Shown here: positions 26,950 to 35,967 of the stretch, in pieces
Position numbering within the stretch: position 1 is the first letter of the stretch
How the letters are laid out: each line of letters starts with the position of its first letter
Origin: Streptomyces sp. NBC_01264
Lineage (GTDB): Bacteria; Actinomycetota; Actinomycetes; Streptomycetales; Streptomycetaceae
Reading direction: 5' to 3'
DNA: 64,000 nt
NCBI RefSeq assembly: GCF_026340675.1
Contig: NZ_JAPEOX010000006.1
Coordinates: 62,001 to 126,000 of the forward strand
Notes under the pieces: model-generated
What the model saw: the letters and a program-made list of their open reading frames with translations, nothing else
Databases searched by the model: none
What the model was told of the DNA's origin: nothing
Position numbers and translations under genes: made by a program

Positions 26950-27517
26950 GCACTACTTCCTCTGGAACCTCACGTCCCAGTCTCCAGGTGTCCAACATCA
27001 AGGGGAAGCTTCACACCGGGCCGGAGGAAGTCGTGCGACAGCCTCCTGGTTCACCAGCCGGTGCACCCAAACCCGGCCCCCGGCCGGCCACCCGGATCGA
27101 AGAACCGACACCCCGCAGCACGCCACGACGTGGGAAGAGTCCTCGCCACCAGCCAGCCCTACCAACGTCCCGCCCACCACAACGTCGGCACCAAACCCCG
27201 CCGAACTGGATAGAACTCAAGCTGAGGCACGCGGTGCCCCGCCGGTCCGGGGCCGGGCCGTCCGCTCAGTCCCGCCACCGCCGCGCACCGGTCCCCTCGG
27301 CCGGGGGGCGCCGGTCGGAGGGCCGGTCGGGGGATTGTCGCCGCAGCGTGCACCGCTACGTTGTCGTTGATCATTTCCGGCCGGGGCGGGCCCCAGGCCC
27401 GGAGGGGCGGCCCACGGGCCCGCCGACCGCCCGTCCGATGCGGGTGCCGGTTCGGACCGGGTACGCACGACCGTACGGCCGCCCACCCCTGCCCCGACCA
27501 CGGAAGGCGCCACCGCC
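26950..27517. other. Gap upstream of the catalase-related gene
   Basis: The left part is probably the left end of the IS3-type element. The rest shows only short low-complexity open frames. The catalase-related promoter should lie in the last ~150 bp. No clear motif. Confidence 0.4.
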
Positions 27518-28633
27518 ATGGGATTCGTCCGATACGACGACCTCGACACTGATTACGGCCCCGACTTCGAGGACGACTTGGCCACGGTCGTCGCCGAGGT
27601 CGAGCGGACCGTGCACGGTTCGGTCGAGGCCGAGGGGGAGGGCCGGGCCGTGCGGTTCGCGCACGCGAAGGCCTACGGACTGCTGCGGGCCGAGGTCCAA
27701 GTGCTGCCCCCGGCCGACCCCGCCTACGCCCAGGGGTTGTTCGCCTCCCCCGGGCACTACCCCGCCGTGATCCGGTACTCGAACGGGCTGGGGCACGTGC
27801 GCCCGGACGCCCGGCTGGGCACCGCGTGCGGCATGGCGATCAAGATGTTCGACATCCCCGGCCCGTCCCTCACGGACGAACCGGCTGCGGGGACCATGGA
27901 CTACAACCTGATCAACAACCCCGTGTTCTTCGCGAACACCGCCCGTGACTACGTCGTGCTCGCCCGGCTGTTCAGCCAGTTGCCCGACGCGCTGGCAGAC
28001 CGCTCGCAGCGGGTGGCCTGGCTGCACGCCTTCGTCACCCGGGACGGGGAACTGCCGCCCGAGAAGTGGCTGTGGGACGAACTCCTGGCGATCCTCTCCC
28101 AGCAGGCCCGGCCGCTGCCGCACCTGCTCCACACGACATTCTGGTCCATGGGCGCGGTGCGCCACGGCGAGTACGTCGCCAAGGTCCGGGTGGCGCCGGC
28201 CACCGGCACCCCGGCCGCGCCCGCCCGACCGGTGGACCCGCTGTCGTCCGCCCACCCCGTCCGGGCGGCACTCCTCGAGGACGTCGCCTCGGCGGACCAC
28301 GTCTTCGACCTCCAGGTGCAGCTCTGCACGGACCTGACGGCCATGCCGGTGGAGAACACCTCGGTGCCGTGGCCCGAGCACCTCTCGCCGTTCGTGACGG
28401 TGGCCCGGATCATCATCCCCGCCCAGGACGTCTCCGCCCCCGACAACCTCGACCGGGCGGATGTCCCGTCCTTCACTCCCTGGCGCACGCCTGAGGAGCA
28501 CCGGCCGGTCGGGCAGATCCAGGAAGTGCGCCGCCGTGTCTACGAGCGGTCCTCCGTCCTGCGCCACCGGCTCAACGGACAGGTCCGGGTGGAACCCCGC
28601 GACCAGGACGACGTGCTCCCGCCGGCCCCCTGA
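27518..28633 (+). CDS. Catalase-related haem protein
   Basis: 371 aa, ATG preceded by GGAAGG about 10 nt upstream. A short member of the catalase superfamily: the distal-His segment RFAHAKAYGLLRAEV, RYSNGLGHVRPDARLG...GMAIKMFDIPG, the distal-Asn region DYNLINNPVFFANTARDY and a putative proximal Tyr in RRRVYERSSVLRHR. It is about 100 residues shorter than classical catalases and lacks their flavodoxin-like or wrapping extensions, like catalase-related peroxidases or allene-oxide-synthase-type proteins. So peroxidase or hydroperoxide conversion is possible and true catalase activity is uncertain. No signal peptide. Isolated between IS elements. Confidence 0.8.
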   Translation: MGFVRYDDLDTDYGPDFEDDLATVVAEVERTVHGSVEAEGEGRAVRFAHAKAYGLLRAEVQVLPPADPAYAQGLFASPGHYPAVIRYSNGLGHVRPDARLGTACGMAIKMFDIPGPSLTDEPAAGTMDYNLINNPVFFANTARDYVVLARLFSQLPDALADRSQRVAWLHAFVTRDGELPPEKWLWDELLAILSQQARPLPHLLHTTFWSMGAVRHGEYVAKVRVAPATGTPAAPARPVDPLSSAHPVRAALLEDVASADHVFDLQVQLCTDLTAMPVENTSVPWPEHLSPFVTVARIIIPAQDVSAPDNLDRADVPSFTPWRTPEEHRPVGQIQEVRRRVYERSSVLRHRLNGQVRVEPRDQDDVLPPAP

Positions 28634-28690
28634 CAGGGGGTGCGGGATCATCCGCCCCGGGGGCCGAACGGGGTAGGCACCGGGCCCGGG

Positions 28691-28910
28691 GCATTGTCAC
28701 GTTGTCGCCAGCATGATCGTTTGATGGTGGGTCAGCGTGTGGCGGGGCCGGGTCGGGGCTGTGGTTCAGACCGTGGCGGGCATGCCGGTGGCACCGGTGA
28801 TGTGGTTCCAGATCGTGAAGCGGATGGTCATCTTGAGGCGGTGGCGGGCGGCGGTCATGAGGTGGCGGTGGGGTCGGAAGTGGGGTCAGATTCCGGTGAA
28901 CGCGGACAGG
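28691..28910 (-). mobile_element. IS6-family fragment, 3' end, abutting IS6 copy A
   Basis: The terminal repeat TTGTCACGTTGTC lies at about 28694. Reading left from 28910, the frame gives the transposase C-terminus (LSAFTGI stop PHFRPHRHLMTAARHR...FTIWNHITGATGMPATV) with a stop in place of the usual Ser. It joins the next IS6 copy directly, head to end and in opposite orientation. Confidence 0.82.
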
Positions 28911-29769
28911 GGTGCTGTCACGTTGTCCGGGCGTCTGGGATGATCTTCGGGTTGGGGTCTTCCGGGGTGGGGTTCGTGTCGTCTGTGGTGCCGTCGTACG
29001 CGAATCATCGCTATCCGGTGGAGATCATTTCGCACTGTGTGTGGCTGTACTTCCGTTTCCCGCTCTCCTTGCGTGAGGTGGAGGAGATGATGCTCGAGCG
29101 GGGTGTCGTCGTCTCCTACGAGAGCATCCGGCGTTGGTGTCTGAAGTTTGGTCGGGCCTATGCCAACAGCCTGAGCCGGCGGCGCCCGCAGCCGGGCGAC
29201 AAGTGGCACTTGGACGAGGTGTTCATCAAGGTCAACGGGGTGCAGAAGTACTTGTGGCGGGCCGTCGATGCCGACGGCAACGTCCTGGACATCCTGGTGC
29301 AGAGCCGTCGTGACAAGGCTGCGGCCAGGCGTTTCTTCCGTCGGCTCCTCACCACGACCGGGCAGGTTCCCCGGGTGGTCGTCACCGACGGGCTGAAGTC
29401 GTACGGGGCCGCGCACCGTGAGGTGATGACCTCGGTGGAACACCGCTCCCACAAAGGATTGAACAACCGGGCGGAGAACTCCCACCAGCCCACCAGGCAG
29501 CGCGAATGCGCGATGAAAGGCTTCCGCAGCGTCGGCGGGGCGCAACGCTTCCTGTCCGCGTTCACCGGGATCTCACCCCACTTCCGCCCCCACCGGCACC
29601 TGACGACCGCCGGCCGCCACCGCTTCGAGATGATGATCCGCTTCACCGTCTGGAACCAGATCACCGGCAACACGAGCCTGCTCGCCGCAGCCTGAACCAA
29701 CCCCGTCCAGGCCCTGGCACACCCTGACGCACCATCAAACCATCATGCCGCCGACAACGTGACAATGGC
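28911..29769 (+). mobile_element. IS6-family element, copy A (complete)
   Basis: Left end GGTGCTGTCACGTTGTC, right end (other strand) GGCCATTGTCACGTTGTC. No flanking 8-bp duplication is visible, in keeping with a later rearrangement or replicative deletion. Carries an intact transposase. Confidence 0.85.
28976..29695 (+). CDS. IS6-family transposase (copy A)
   Basis: 239 aa from GTG 28976 (VSSVVPSYANHRYP...), the start used by analogy with the other copies; an in-frame ATG at 28940 would add 12 residues. DDE triad: DKWHLDEVFIKV, VVTDGLKSYGAAHREVM, and the Glu in SHKGLNNRAENSHQ. No frameshift. Likely active, and able to drive the many IS6-type rearrangements seen here. Confidence 0.9.
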   Translation: MSSVVPSYANHRYPVEIISHCVWLYFRFPLSLREVEEMMLERGVVVSYESIRRWCLKFGRAYANSLSRRRPQPGDKWHLDEVFIKVNGVQKYLWRAVDADGNVLDILVQSRRDKAAARRFFRRLLTTTGQVPRVVVTDGLKSYGAAHREVMTSVEHRSHKGLNNRAENSHQPTRQRECAMKGFRSVGGAQRFLSAFTGISPHFRPHRHLTTAGRHRFEMMIRFTVWNQITGNTSLLAAA

Positions 29770-30263
29770 CCCTTCATCGCCATCGGCGGTCTTCTCGCTT
29801 CCTCCGGATCAAGCAGATCCAGTATCGGGCGTGTCACCACTCAGGGGGAGGCCCCGCCCTCCCGCGGACCCACAAGATCCATTGTCAGAGTGTCCGCACG
29901 ATGGGAGTCACCTCAGGGTGCAGATACCACCCTCGTTGCCGACTCCGCACAGCTTAAAGATCGGGCACGTGTGCGAATGTGACATTGGGGCAGGTCGGTC
30001 GATGTAGCCGAAATGAGACCCCTCTGGTTGACCGCCAGGTATCGACTGGAGGTCCTCAAGGAGCAAGCCGCTGACCAGCAGCGATGCGGCCGAGAGTGTC
30101 GACTTGAATGAGCCCCGCCCTCGCCGTTCCGGACGGCGTGACAGTGACCCGACAGCGTGACAGCACCGCCTTCGTGCCCGTCGGGCGGCACTTCCGACTC
30201 TTCCTCGATTTACCCCATCTGGTGATCCTGAGTATCCGAAGTCGAAAATGAGGAAACAGGCGC
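29770..30263. other. Gap between IS6 copy A and the transglutaminase-like gene
   Basis: No convincing gene. A stray IS6 end (GACAGCGTGACAGCACC) is present at about 30150-30170. GAGGAAAC at 30250-30257 is the ribosome binding site of the next gene. Confidence 0.5.
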
Positions 30264-30887
30264 ATGTCTTATTCAGATCTTATAACCAAATATGGGCCCG
30301 GGGTGGCAAGCTTCCTCCCTCGAATCCCGGATCCTGATTCTGCTGCACGCGAGCACCCCGATTGGGTCGCATCGACGGTGGCCGCGGCAATGGCATCGGG
30401 AAATTTTCGCATGAACGGGAGCCGTTCATTTTACAGCGAATATCTGCGCGCAGGCACCCAAGGACAGTTCTCTGGGGACTGCGGAACGCTGACGGATGCA
30501 TTCCTTGAAATAATGGAAGAACTAGGGATCCCATCAAAGCAGCACCGGGTTCAGGACTGCATCGTCTATGCGCCCCTTAACATGCCTGCCCTCGGGGGCG
30601 TGATGCCCAACGCGGATAACGGCATGTGGTGCTTTCAGGAACACTACTGGGCTACGGCGGCCGGAAAAACCTACGATCTTCTGTTCGGTGTTGAATCGTC
30701 GGCCCTAGCCATGGTCGAGGCTTTTACCGGACAGGATTCGAGCGGCCGAAATTTCTTCACCAGCAGCGACGGAAGCACACTGCTCTACCGCGCGATCGAC
30801 GGCCACACCCACCCATACACGGCGCAGGCTAATCTGGCTTGGGTCGATCCTGCAACTGGGCCCTTCAATGGCTGCCAGATCCTTTAG
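30264..30887 (+). CDS. Orphan protein with transglutaminase/papain-like Cys-His-Asp pattern
   Basis: 207 aa, ATG with a good ribosome site (GAGGAAAC, 6 nt). I do not recognise the family. The order Cys73 (SGDCGTLTDAFLEIMEELGI), His127 (QEHYWATA) and Asp138 (TYDLLFG) matches the nucleophile-His-Asp order and helix/strand pattern of transglutaminase-like and papain-like folds, which may be hydrolases or deamidating effectors. No signal peptide or membrane segment. Base composition is clearly AT-richer than the flanks and codon use is not Streptomyces-typical (ATA, CTT), pointing to recent transfer. Flanked by IS6 copies. Confidence 0.6.
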   Translation: MSYSDLITKYGPGVASFLPRIPDPDSAAREHPDWVASTVAAAMASGNFRMNGSRSFYSEYLRAGTQGQFSGDCGTLTDAFLEIMEELGIPSKQHRVQDCIVYAPLNMPALGGVMPNADNGMWCFQEHYWATAAGKTYDLLFGVESSALAMVEAFTGQDSSGRNFFTSSDGSTLLYRAIDGHTHPYTAQANLAWVDPATGPFNGCQIL

Positions 30888-30930
30888 CTATGTGATCAGA
30901 AACGCTTCGGGTTCTGGTCGTTGGAGGGGC

Positions 30931-30965
30931 CAGGGCTTGATCAAGTTCCGTGGGTGTCCGGATCA
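30931..30965 (-). repeat. Solo ISAs1 right-end remnant
   Basis: About 34 bp beginning CAGGGCTTGATCAAGTTCC match the right end of the three complete ISAs1 copies, then the sequence diverges. No second end or duplication nearby, so it is a scar left by deletion or an aborted event. Confidence 0.85.
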
Positions 30966-31030
30966 AGGTGTGTCTGATCCAAACGATCCGAGCGGCAGGA
31001 ATGCCGATGCTACGGAAGATCCACCCCCAG

Positions 31031-31890
31031 GGCACCGACACGTTGTCGGGGCAGGGTGAGATGATCTTCGGGATGTCCGTCTGGTGAGGGTTCGTGTCGT
31101 CTGTGGTGCCGTCGTACAAGAACCACCGGTACCCGGTCGAGGTGATCGCGCACTGCGTGTGGCTGTACTTCCGCTTCCCCCCTCAGCTACCGAGAAGTCG
31201 AGGAGCTGATGCTCGAGCGAGGCATCATCGTCTCCTACGAGACGATCCGCCGTTGGTGTCTGAAGTTCGGGCAGGCCTACGCCAACGCGCTGCGCCGGCG
31301 CTGCCCGCAGCCCGGCGACAAATGGCACCTCGACGAGGTCTTCATCAAGATCAACGGGGCGTCGAAGTTCTTGTGGCGGGCCGTCGATGCCGACGGCAAC
31401 GTCCTGGACATCCTGGTGCAGAGCCGGCGTGACAAGGCTGCGGCCAGGCGCTTCTTCCGTCGGCTCCTCACCACGACCGGGCAGGTTTCCCGGGTAGTCG
31501 TCGCCGACAAGCTGCGCTCCTACGGGGCCGCGCACCGTGAGGTGATGCCCTCCGTCGAGCACCGCTCACACAAGGGCCTGAACAACCGGGCGGAGAACTC
31601 CCACCAGCCCACCAGGCAGCGCGAACGCGCGATGAAAGGCTTCCGCACGGTCGGCGCAGCGCAGCGGTTTCTGTCCGCGTTCACCGGAGTCTCACCCCAC
31701 TTCCGGCCCCACCACCACCTCATGACCGCCGGCCGCCACCGCTTCGAGATGATAAACCGCTTCACCATCTGGAGCCAGATCACCGGTGCCACCGGCATGC
31801 CCGCCACAGCCTGAACCGCAGCCCCTACCAGGCCCCGCCGCACCCTGACGCACCATCAAGCGATCATGACACCGACAACGTGACAGCACC
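31031..31890 (+). mobile_element. IS6-family element, copy B
   Basis: The right end (other strand) is GGTGCTGTCACGTTGTCGG. The left end keeps CACGTTGTCGG but its outer 8 bases read GGCACCGA, so it may be altered. Its transposase is frameshifted. Confidence 0.8.
31094..31814 (+). pseudogene. IS6-family transposase (copy B), frameshifted
   Basis: GTG 31094 starts SSVVPSYKNHRYPVEVIAHCVWLYFRF, then a run of six C near 31179-31184 (five expected) breaks the frame. The remaining frame (from 31209) is complete: DDE residues in DKWHLDEVFIKI, VVADKLRSYG and NNRAENSH, ending ATGMPATA. A one-base slip in a homopolymer is the only lesion, so it could revert. Confidence 0.9.
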
Positions 31891-32056
31891 TGTCGATGGA
31901 CATGATCGGGAACAACTCCGCGAGATCCGGCCCGTTCGACTGCCCGAGGACACCTCACGGCCTGCGCTCCGGAATGCCACCGTGTGACTTCAACAAGCTC
32001 GGTTCCGTGGCACGCCGTTTCAAGGGAACCCCAGGGACTATAGAGGACGAGAACAA

Positions 32057-33391
32057 ATGGAAAAAGTATTTATACTGGGGCACGGCGCGCTCCAGCTGGA
32101 GGGTGTCGTTAAGATCCCCGAGGGCTGGAGAGTTGTGATGTACGCGGACGCAGGCGAATCGCTGCTTGCCCCGAACGGGCTGGCGGCGCTCTCCTCGGAC
32201 GGCATGGCCGGCGGCCGGGAAGAGTTCGGTAGGGGCACGGAACTGGATGTGATGCCCAATTACACCCTCAAACCGTTCAGTGACCGTGAAATCGTCCGCG
32301 CCTTGGCCTCGAAGGTCACCACGGAAGGTACGTTGTACATCGCCGGGGCGGATATCGATGCCCCCGGATTGGGCCACTTTCCGAGCCTGCGGTCCCCCGT
32401 CTCACTCGTCTTCCTGTTCAATGCACTGAACAAGGTCAAGGGGCACATCGGGCCGCTCGACCTCCATCTCGTGATATGCAGGGTCGTAAACCGCGAACAG
32501 AAACCAGCCAAGCAGCTGGAATACAGGTCGACCGTGGCCTTCGGTGACGAGAAGAGAAAGTACAGCGATGCCAGCAAGAAGCCTCCTCTGACGGCTGACG
32601 ACGACAGGCGTTTTGCGCGGCACGCCCGAGAAGTCGACGAAATCTTGAAAATTGCGAAGAGGGATCCGCAGGCCGCGCTGATGCTTCTGAAGAAGGCCCC
32701 ACAGCACAGGGCCGCAGAGATCGCGTCTTCCGTCTACCCGTCCTTGGAAAAGATCTGGAAGAGGGTCTGCCCTGTCGACGAAGCTGCTTACGCCGACAGC
32801 GCCATAGCTTACTTCCCGAACGCGATCGCGGGGGGCAAGTCGCTTCCAGCCGACCTGTTGGACGCCTCGAATGATGAGGAATGGCGTAACGCATTCTACT
32901 GTTACCTCAACGGAAACGCGTCAGCCGACCTTAAGAGCATCTCTGCCACCAACCTTTATTACCGCATCGCATCCGCCCTCTGGCGAAATTCCACAACCGA
33001 TGCGGAGATCGCAGAAATTCAGACATTCGTCGACGATCATGGCGGCGTAATTTCGCTCGCCACATATGAGCTCAATTTTCTGCGGTACAAGCAACTTTAT
33101 CTGAGTGAAAGAAACTGGGACGGGCTGAAGGACATCGGCTGCGAGATCGGGGAGGATCACCGCACCGAAGCACTTGAGGCGGTGCCGAATGAAATCAAAG
33201 CTAGCTACCAGGAAATCCTGTCCCAGCTCTACGAACTCGGCGATCTCGAGCGCCACTGGACGGCTTTCCCCACGTTCTTCACAGAGGTGATTGCGAGTCA
33301 CCGTCGTCGGTTGGAAAAAGGCATCCGGGACGCGCTCCGGGACGAGGCCCGAGACGGGATCCAGCAGGGCGCGCCGCCCCAGAACATGTGA
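32057..33391 (+). CDS. Large orphan protein with Stv-adhesin-like N-terminal domain
   Basis: 444 aa, ATG preceded by GAGGACGAG. Residues 1-80 (VFILGHGALQLEGVVKIPEGWRVVMYADAG...GTELDVMPNYTLKPF) resemble the putative-adhesin Stv domain found in proteins linked to polymorphic-toxin or effector loci. Residues 95-165 may complete an alpha/beta core. The C-terminal two thirds are helical with no motif I know. No signal peptide. AT-richer than its neighbours, like the transglutaminase-like gene upstream, and both lie in the same IS6-bounded stretch, so they may have arrived together. Function unknown. Confidence 0.6.
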   Translation: MEKVFILGHGALQLEGVVKIPEGWRVVMYADAGESLLAPNGLAALSSDGMAGGREEFGRGTELDVMPNYTLKPFSDREIVRALASKVTTEGTLYIAGADIDAPGLGHFPSLRSPVSLVFLFNALNKVKGHIGPLDLHLVICRVVNREQKPAKQLEYRSTVAFGDEKRKYSDASKKPPLTADDDRRFARHAREVDEILKIAKRDPQAALMLLKKAPQHRAAEIASSVYPSLEKIWKRVCPVDEAAYADSAIAYFPNAIAGGKSLPADLLDASNDEEWRNAFYCYLNGNASADLKSISATNLYYRIASALWRNSTTDAEIAEIQTFVDDHGGVISLATYELNFLRYKQLYLSERNWDGLKDIGCEIGEDHRTEALEAVPNEIKASYQEILSQLYELGDLERHWTAFPTFFTEVIASHRRRLEKGIRDALRDEARDGIQQGAPPQNM

Positions 33392-33429
33392 CCCGGACCG
33401 TGGCGCTGTGAGCCGTTGACAGCGGCCGA

Positions 33430-33763
33430 AAGGGCGTTGTCACGTTGTCGGCGGCGTGATCGTTTGATGGCGGGTCAGAGCGTGCCAGGGCCTGGACGGG
33501 TGCTGTCACGTCGTCGGTGGTGTGATCGTCTGAGGGCGTGAAGAAGCCGTAGGCGGCTGGCGTGCTCAGGCCTCGGAGGGCATGCCGACGACGCCGGTGA
33601 TCTGGTCCCAGATCGTGAAGCGGACGGTCATCTCGAGGCGGTGGCGGCGGGCGGTCATCAGGTGGCGTCCGGTTCGGAAGTGGGGTGAGATCCCGGTGAA
33701 CGCGGACAAGAACCGCTGTGCCCCGCCGACGCTGCGGAAGCCTTTCATCGCCCGTTCACGCCG
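33430..33763 (-). mobile_element. Two IS6-family 3'-end fragments in tandem
   Basis: A terminal repeat at about 33436 begins a 65-bp right-end scrap. A second repeat (GGTGCTGTCACGTCGTCGG at 33499) begins a longer piece whose minus-strand frame from 33748 reads MKGFRSVGGAQRFLSAFTGISPHF...GVVGMPSEA, the transposase C-terminus. The 5' two thirds are gone. The second piece is the same subtype as 59756-60096. Confidence 0.82.
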
Positions 33764-34482
33764 TCCGCACTACCGTCCTCGGGACTTACTCCACCTGGCC
33801 CGCCACCGCCGAGGTCTTCCCCGAGTTCGAGCAGCTCGACCTGATCGCAGCCCACGCCCAGTCCTTGCGCCGCGCCCCCGCCAAACGCCTCGGTCCGCAA
33901 GCTGATGGGTGGCTGGCCCGTTCCATCGACCATCCGCCTGCCGACGCACTGCAGTGCGCTGCCGTGATGATCCTCGTTATGCAGATCCTCGACAGCCCGG
34001 ACGGCCATACCGCCCTTGTCCGGCTGCTGTCCCTGCTGCCGGCAGCCCGGGCCGGGCGCCTGAGAAGCCTCACACCCCACTGCTCACCCTCCATGACCGT
34101 CGCGATCGGCGGAGCAGCCCGTCTGCCGCTGGTAGCGGGCGGCCCGCCGGCCCTCTTTCCCCAGCCGCCCACCCACCGCGGCCGCCTCGACCCCCGCACC
34201 GTTTCAGACCCCCTCCCCAACGCCTGGACAGCGCCGCTGGACGGACTGGACGGGCCCGCGCGGCATCTGAGGCGCGACGCCGCGATCCGCCTGGTCCAGA
34301 TGGCCCGCGGTGGGCCACGGACCAGTGCCGGCCGTTACCTCGGTATCCCGCCCGGGGCCCTGCACGCCACCACCCTGACGATCCGCACCTGGCAAAAGCT
34401 GCCGGGCAACGCCGAGGCGTACCGGGAAGCGCTCCGACAGGTCGCCGAAATCGCTGTCTCAGAAGGCCGCCGTGGATCTTAG
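33764..34482 (+). pseudogene. 5'-truncated gene of unknown function
   Basis: An open frame continues out of the IS6 fragment and carries about 240 residues of real-looking coding sequence (third-position GC bias, helical pattern, ARHLRRDAAIRLVQMARGGP, RYLGIPPGALHATTLTIRTW) to a stop at 34482. No start with a ribosome site, so its N-terminus was lost to the IS6 insertion. The C-terminal part looks like a helix-turn-helix. I could not assign a family. Confidence 0.5.
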
Positions 34483-34713
34483 GCTGGCCAGGACCTCACC
34501 GCACCGCGGCCGTTGGGGCGAACGCTCCAATACCCACACCCATACCCTCAGCATCTACACGAACGGATCCTGAGCAACAAAGTTGGCCGTCGGAGCCGTC
34601 TATGGCGCACCGTCTCAGCGACGGTCGAGGCCTGGACCTGATGGAAAGTCGATCGACGGCCCTGCGTTCGAAGGGCGAGCATGCGTGGCTGCGCCACGCT
34701 GAGCGGAGGTTCT

Positions 34714-35157
34714 GTGGGATCTAGAGACGCCGACATCGACTTCACGTTCACGCAACCGACCACCGCACGCGCGATCGTGGATGCCCTCACCTCGGTGGGC
34801 TGGTCGGTGGAGGACCCTGTCGGGGGTGTCACCCACATGATCAACGACGCGGATGACATGTACGAGTGGTACGCCAGCGCCCCCGAAGACATCGATGAGG
34901 TGCTGGTACGCCGGGATGCGCCCGGCAACCTGCCGTACACCTTGGCCATCAACGTCTACCACCCGGAAGCCGGGACCGGCGGGATGTTCATGCTGATGCC
35001 CGGCAGCAAGGAAGTCTTGTTCTCGCCCAGCATCGACCGCCGGCACATCCCGGCGGCGACTGCGTTCACCGACCTCGCCTGGTACCTGCACGCCCTCGTG
35101 CCGGCCCTCGTCACGACGGGGCTCGAAGGGTACGAAGCCAAAGAGATCAAGTACTGA
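34714..35157 (+). CDS. Small protein of unknown function
   Basis: 147 aa. I choose GTG 34714 because GGAGG lies 4 nt upstream (34705-34709); an earlier in-frame ATG at 34681 has no such site. Acidic alpha/beta protein, DIDFTFTQPTTARAIVDALTSVGW...VLVRRDAPGNLPYTLAINVYHPEAG..., no signal peptide or membrane span. The shape resembles small single-domain immunity or accessory proteins, but no family is recognised. No functional partner is evident nearby. Confidence 0.6.
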   Translation: MGSRDADIDFTFTQPTTARAIVDALTSVGWSVEDPVGGVTHMINDADDMYEWYASAPEDIDEVLVRRDAPGNLPYTLAINVYHPEAGTGGMFMLMPGSKEVLFSPSIDRRHIPAATAFTDLAWYLHALVPALVTTGLEGYEAKEIKY

Positions 35158-35193
35158 GCAGCGCGACCGGGCCTCGATCATGCCGCCCACGCT

Positions 35194-35967
35194 GTGCATC
35201 GCATGGCACTTGTGCCGGCAACCGAGGATCACTCGATCTCCTTCCGCCAGATCCATACGACGGACGGCGGCCGGGTCCGGTACAGCAAGCGGTGCGAGCT
35301 AGACGGGCAGGAGTTGAGCCAGGCGGACATGGGGCGCGCCTACGAGACCGCGACCGGCACGCTCGTGGAGGTCACCGACCAAGACCTCGACGGAATGCCG
35401 CTCCCCACGGCCAAGACGATCGAAATCGTCAGCTTCGTCCCGGCCGCCTCGATCGACCCCATCGCGGTCGGTACGCCGTACTACCTGATGGCCAGCGGTC
35501 CGGCCTCCGCGAAGCCGTACGTCCTGCTGCGCATGGCCCTGGAGCGCTCCAGCATGGTGGCCGTCGCGAAGGTCGCGCTCCGCGGCCGGGAACGCCTGGC
35601 CCTGCTCCGTGTCGTAGGTGAGGCTCTTTGCCTGCACATCATGCTGTGGCCGGATGAGCTGCGGTCCACCGACGGCGTCAGCACCCCGCCGGCCGACGTG
35701 AGCCTGCCGGAGGAGGAGGTGCAGGCTGCGGTCGCCCTGACCGAGGCGCTCTCGGGCCGCCCCATGGAGGATCTCCACGACGAGTACCGCGCGGCGCTCG
35801 AAGCCGTCATCGCGGCCAAGGCGGAAGGCGTCCGGGCCCAGAGTCCTGAGCTGGCCGAAGAACTCAGCGGACAGGTCCTCGACCTCATGGCCGCCCAGGA
35901 GAAGTCGGTGCAGGACGTGAAGGCGGCCTGCGGCGCGCACGGCCAGGAGGACGCGACCGTCCACGAG
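35194..35967 (+). pseudogene. ku: Ku (NHEJ DNA-end-binding) gene, both ends truncated
   Basis: Matches bacterial Ku from shortly after its start: SATEDH-type beta strand (VPATEDHSISFRQIH), RYSKRCELDGQEL, the DQDLDGMPLPTAKTIEIVSFVP segment, DPIAVGTPYYL, PYVLLRMALERSSMVAVAKVALRGRERLALLRV and the C-terminal helical arm (SGQVLDLMAAQEKSVQDVK). The first ~20 residues (WTGxISFGLV) are missing and the Lys-rich tail stops near HEMNTVG. There the DNA joins a DUF11 wall-protein gene in another frame. Nominal open frame 35194-36009. Unlikely to work. Confidence 0.85.

Noticed and set aside
27371..28651. 426-codon minus-strand frame opposite the catalase-related gene
   Set aside because: Antisense shadow; the plus strand has conserved haem-site residues.
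33764..34482. TniQ-type transposition protein
   Set aside because: The C-terminal helix-turn-helix look is too weak and the N-terminal zinc motifs of TniQ are absent from the surviving part.
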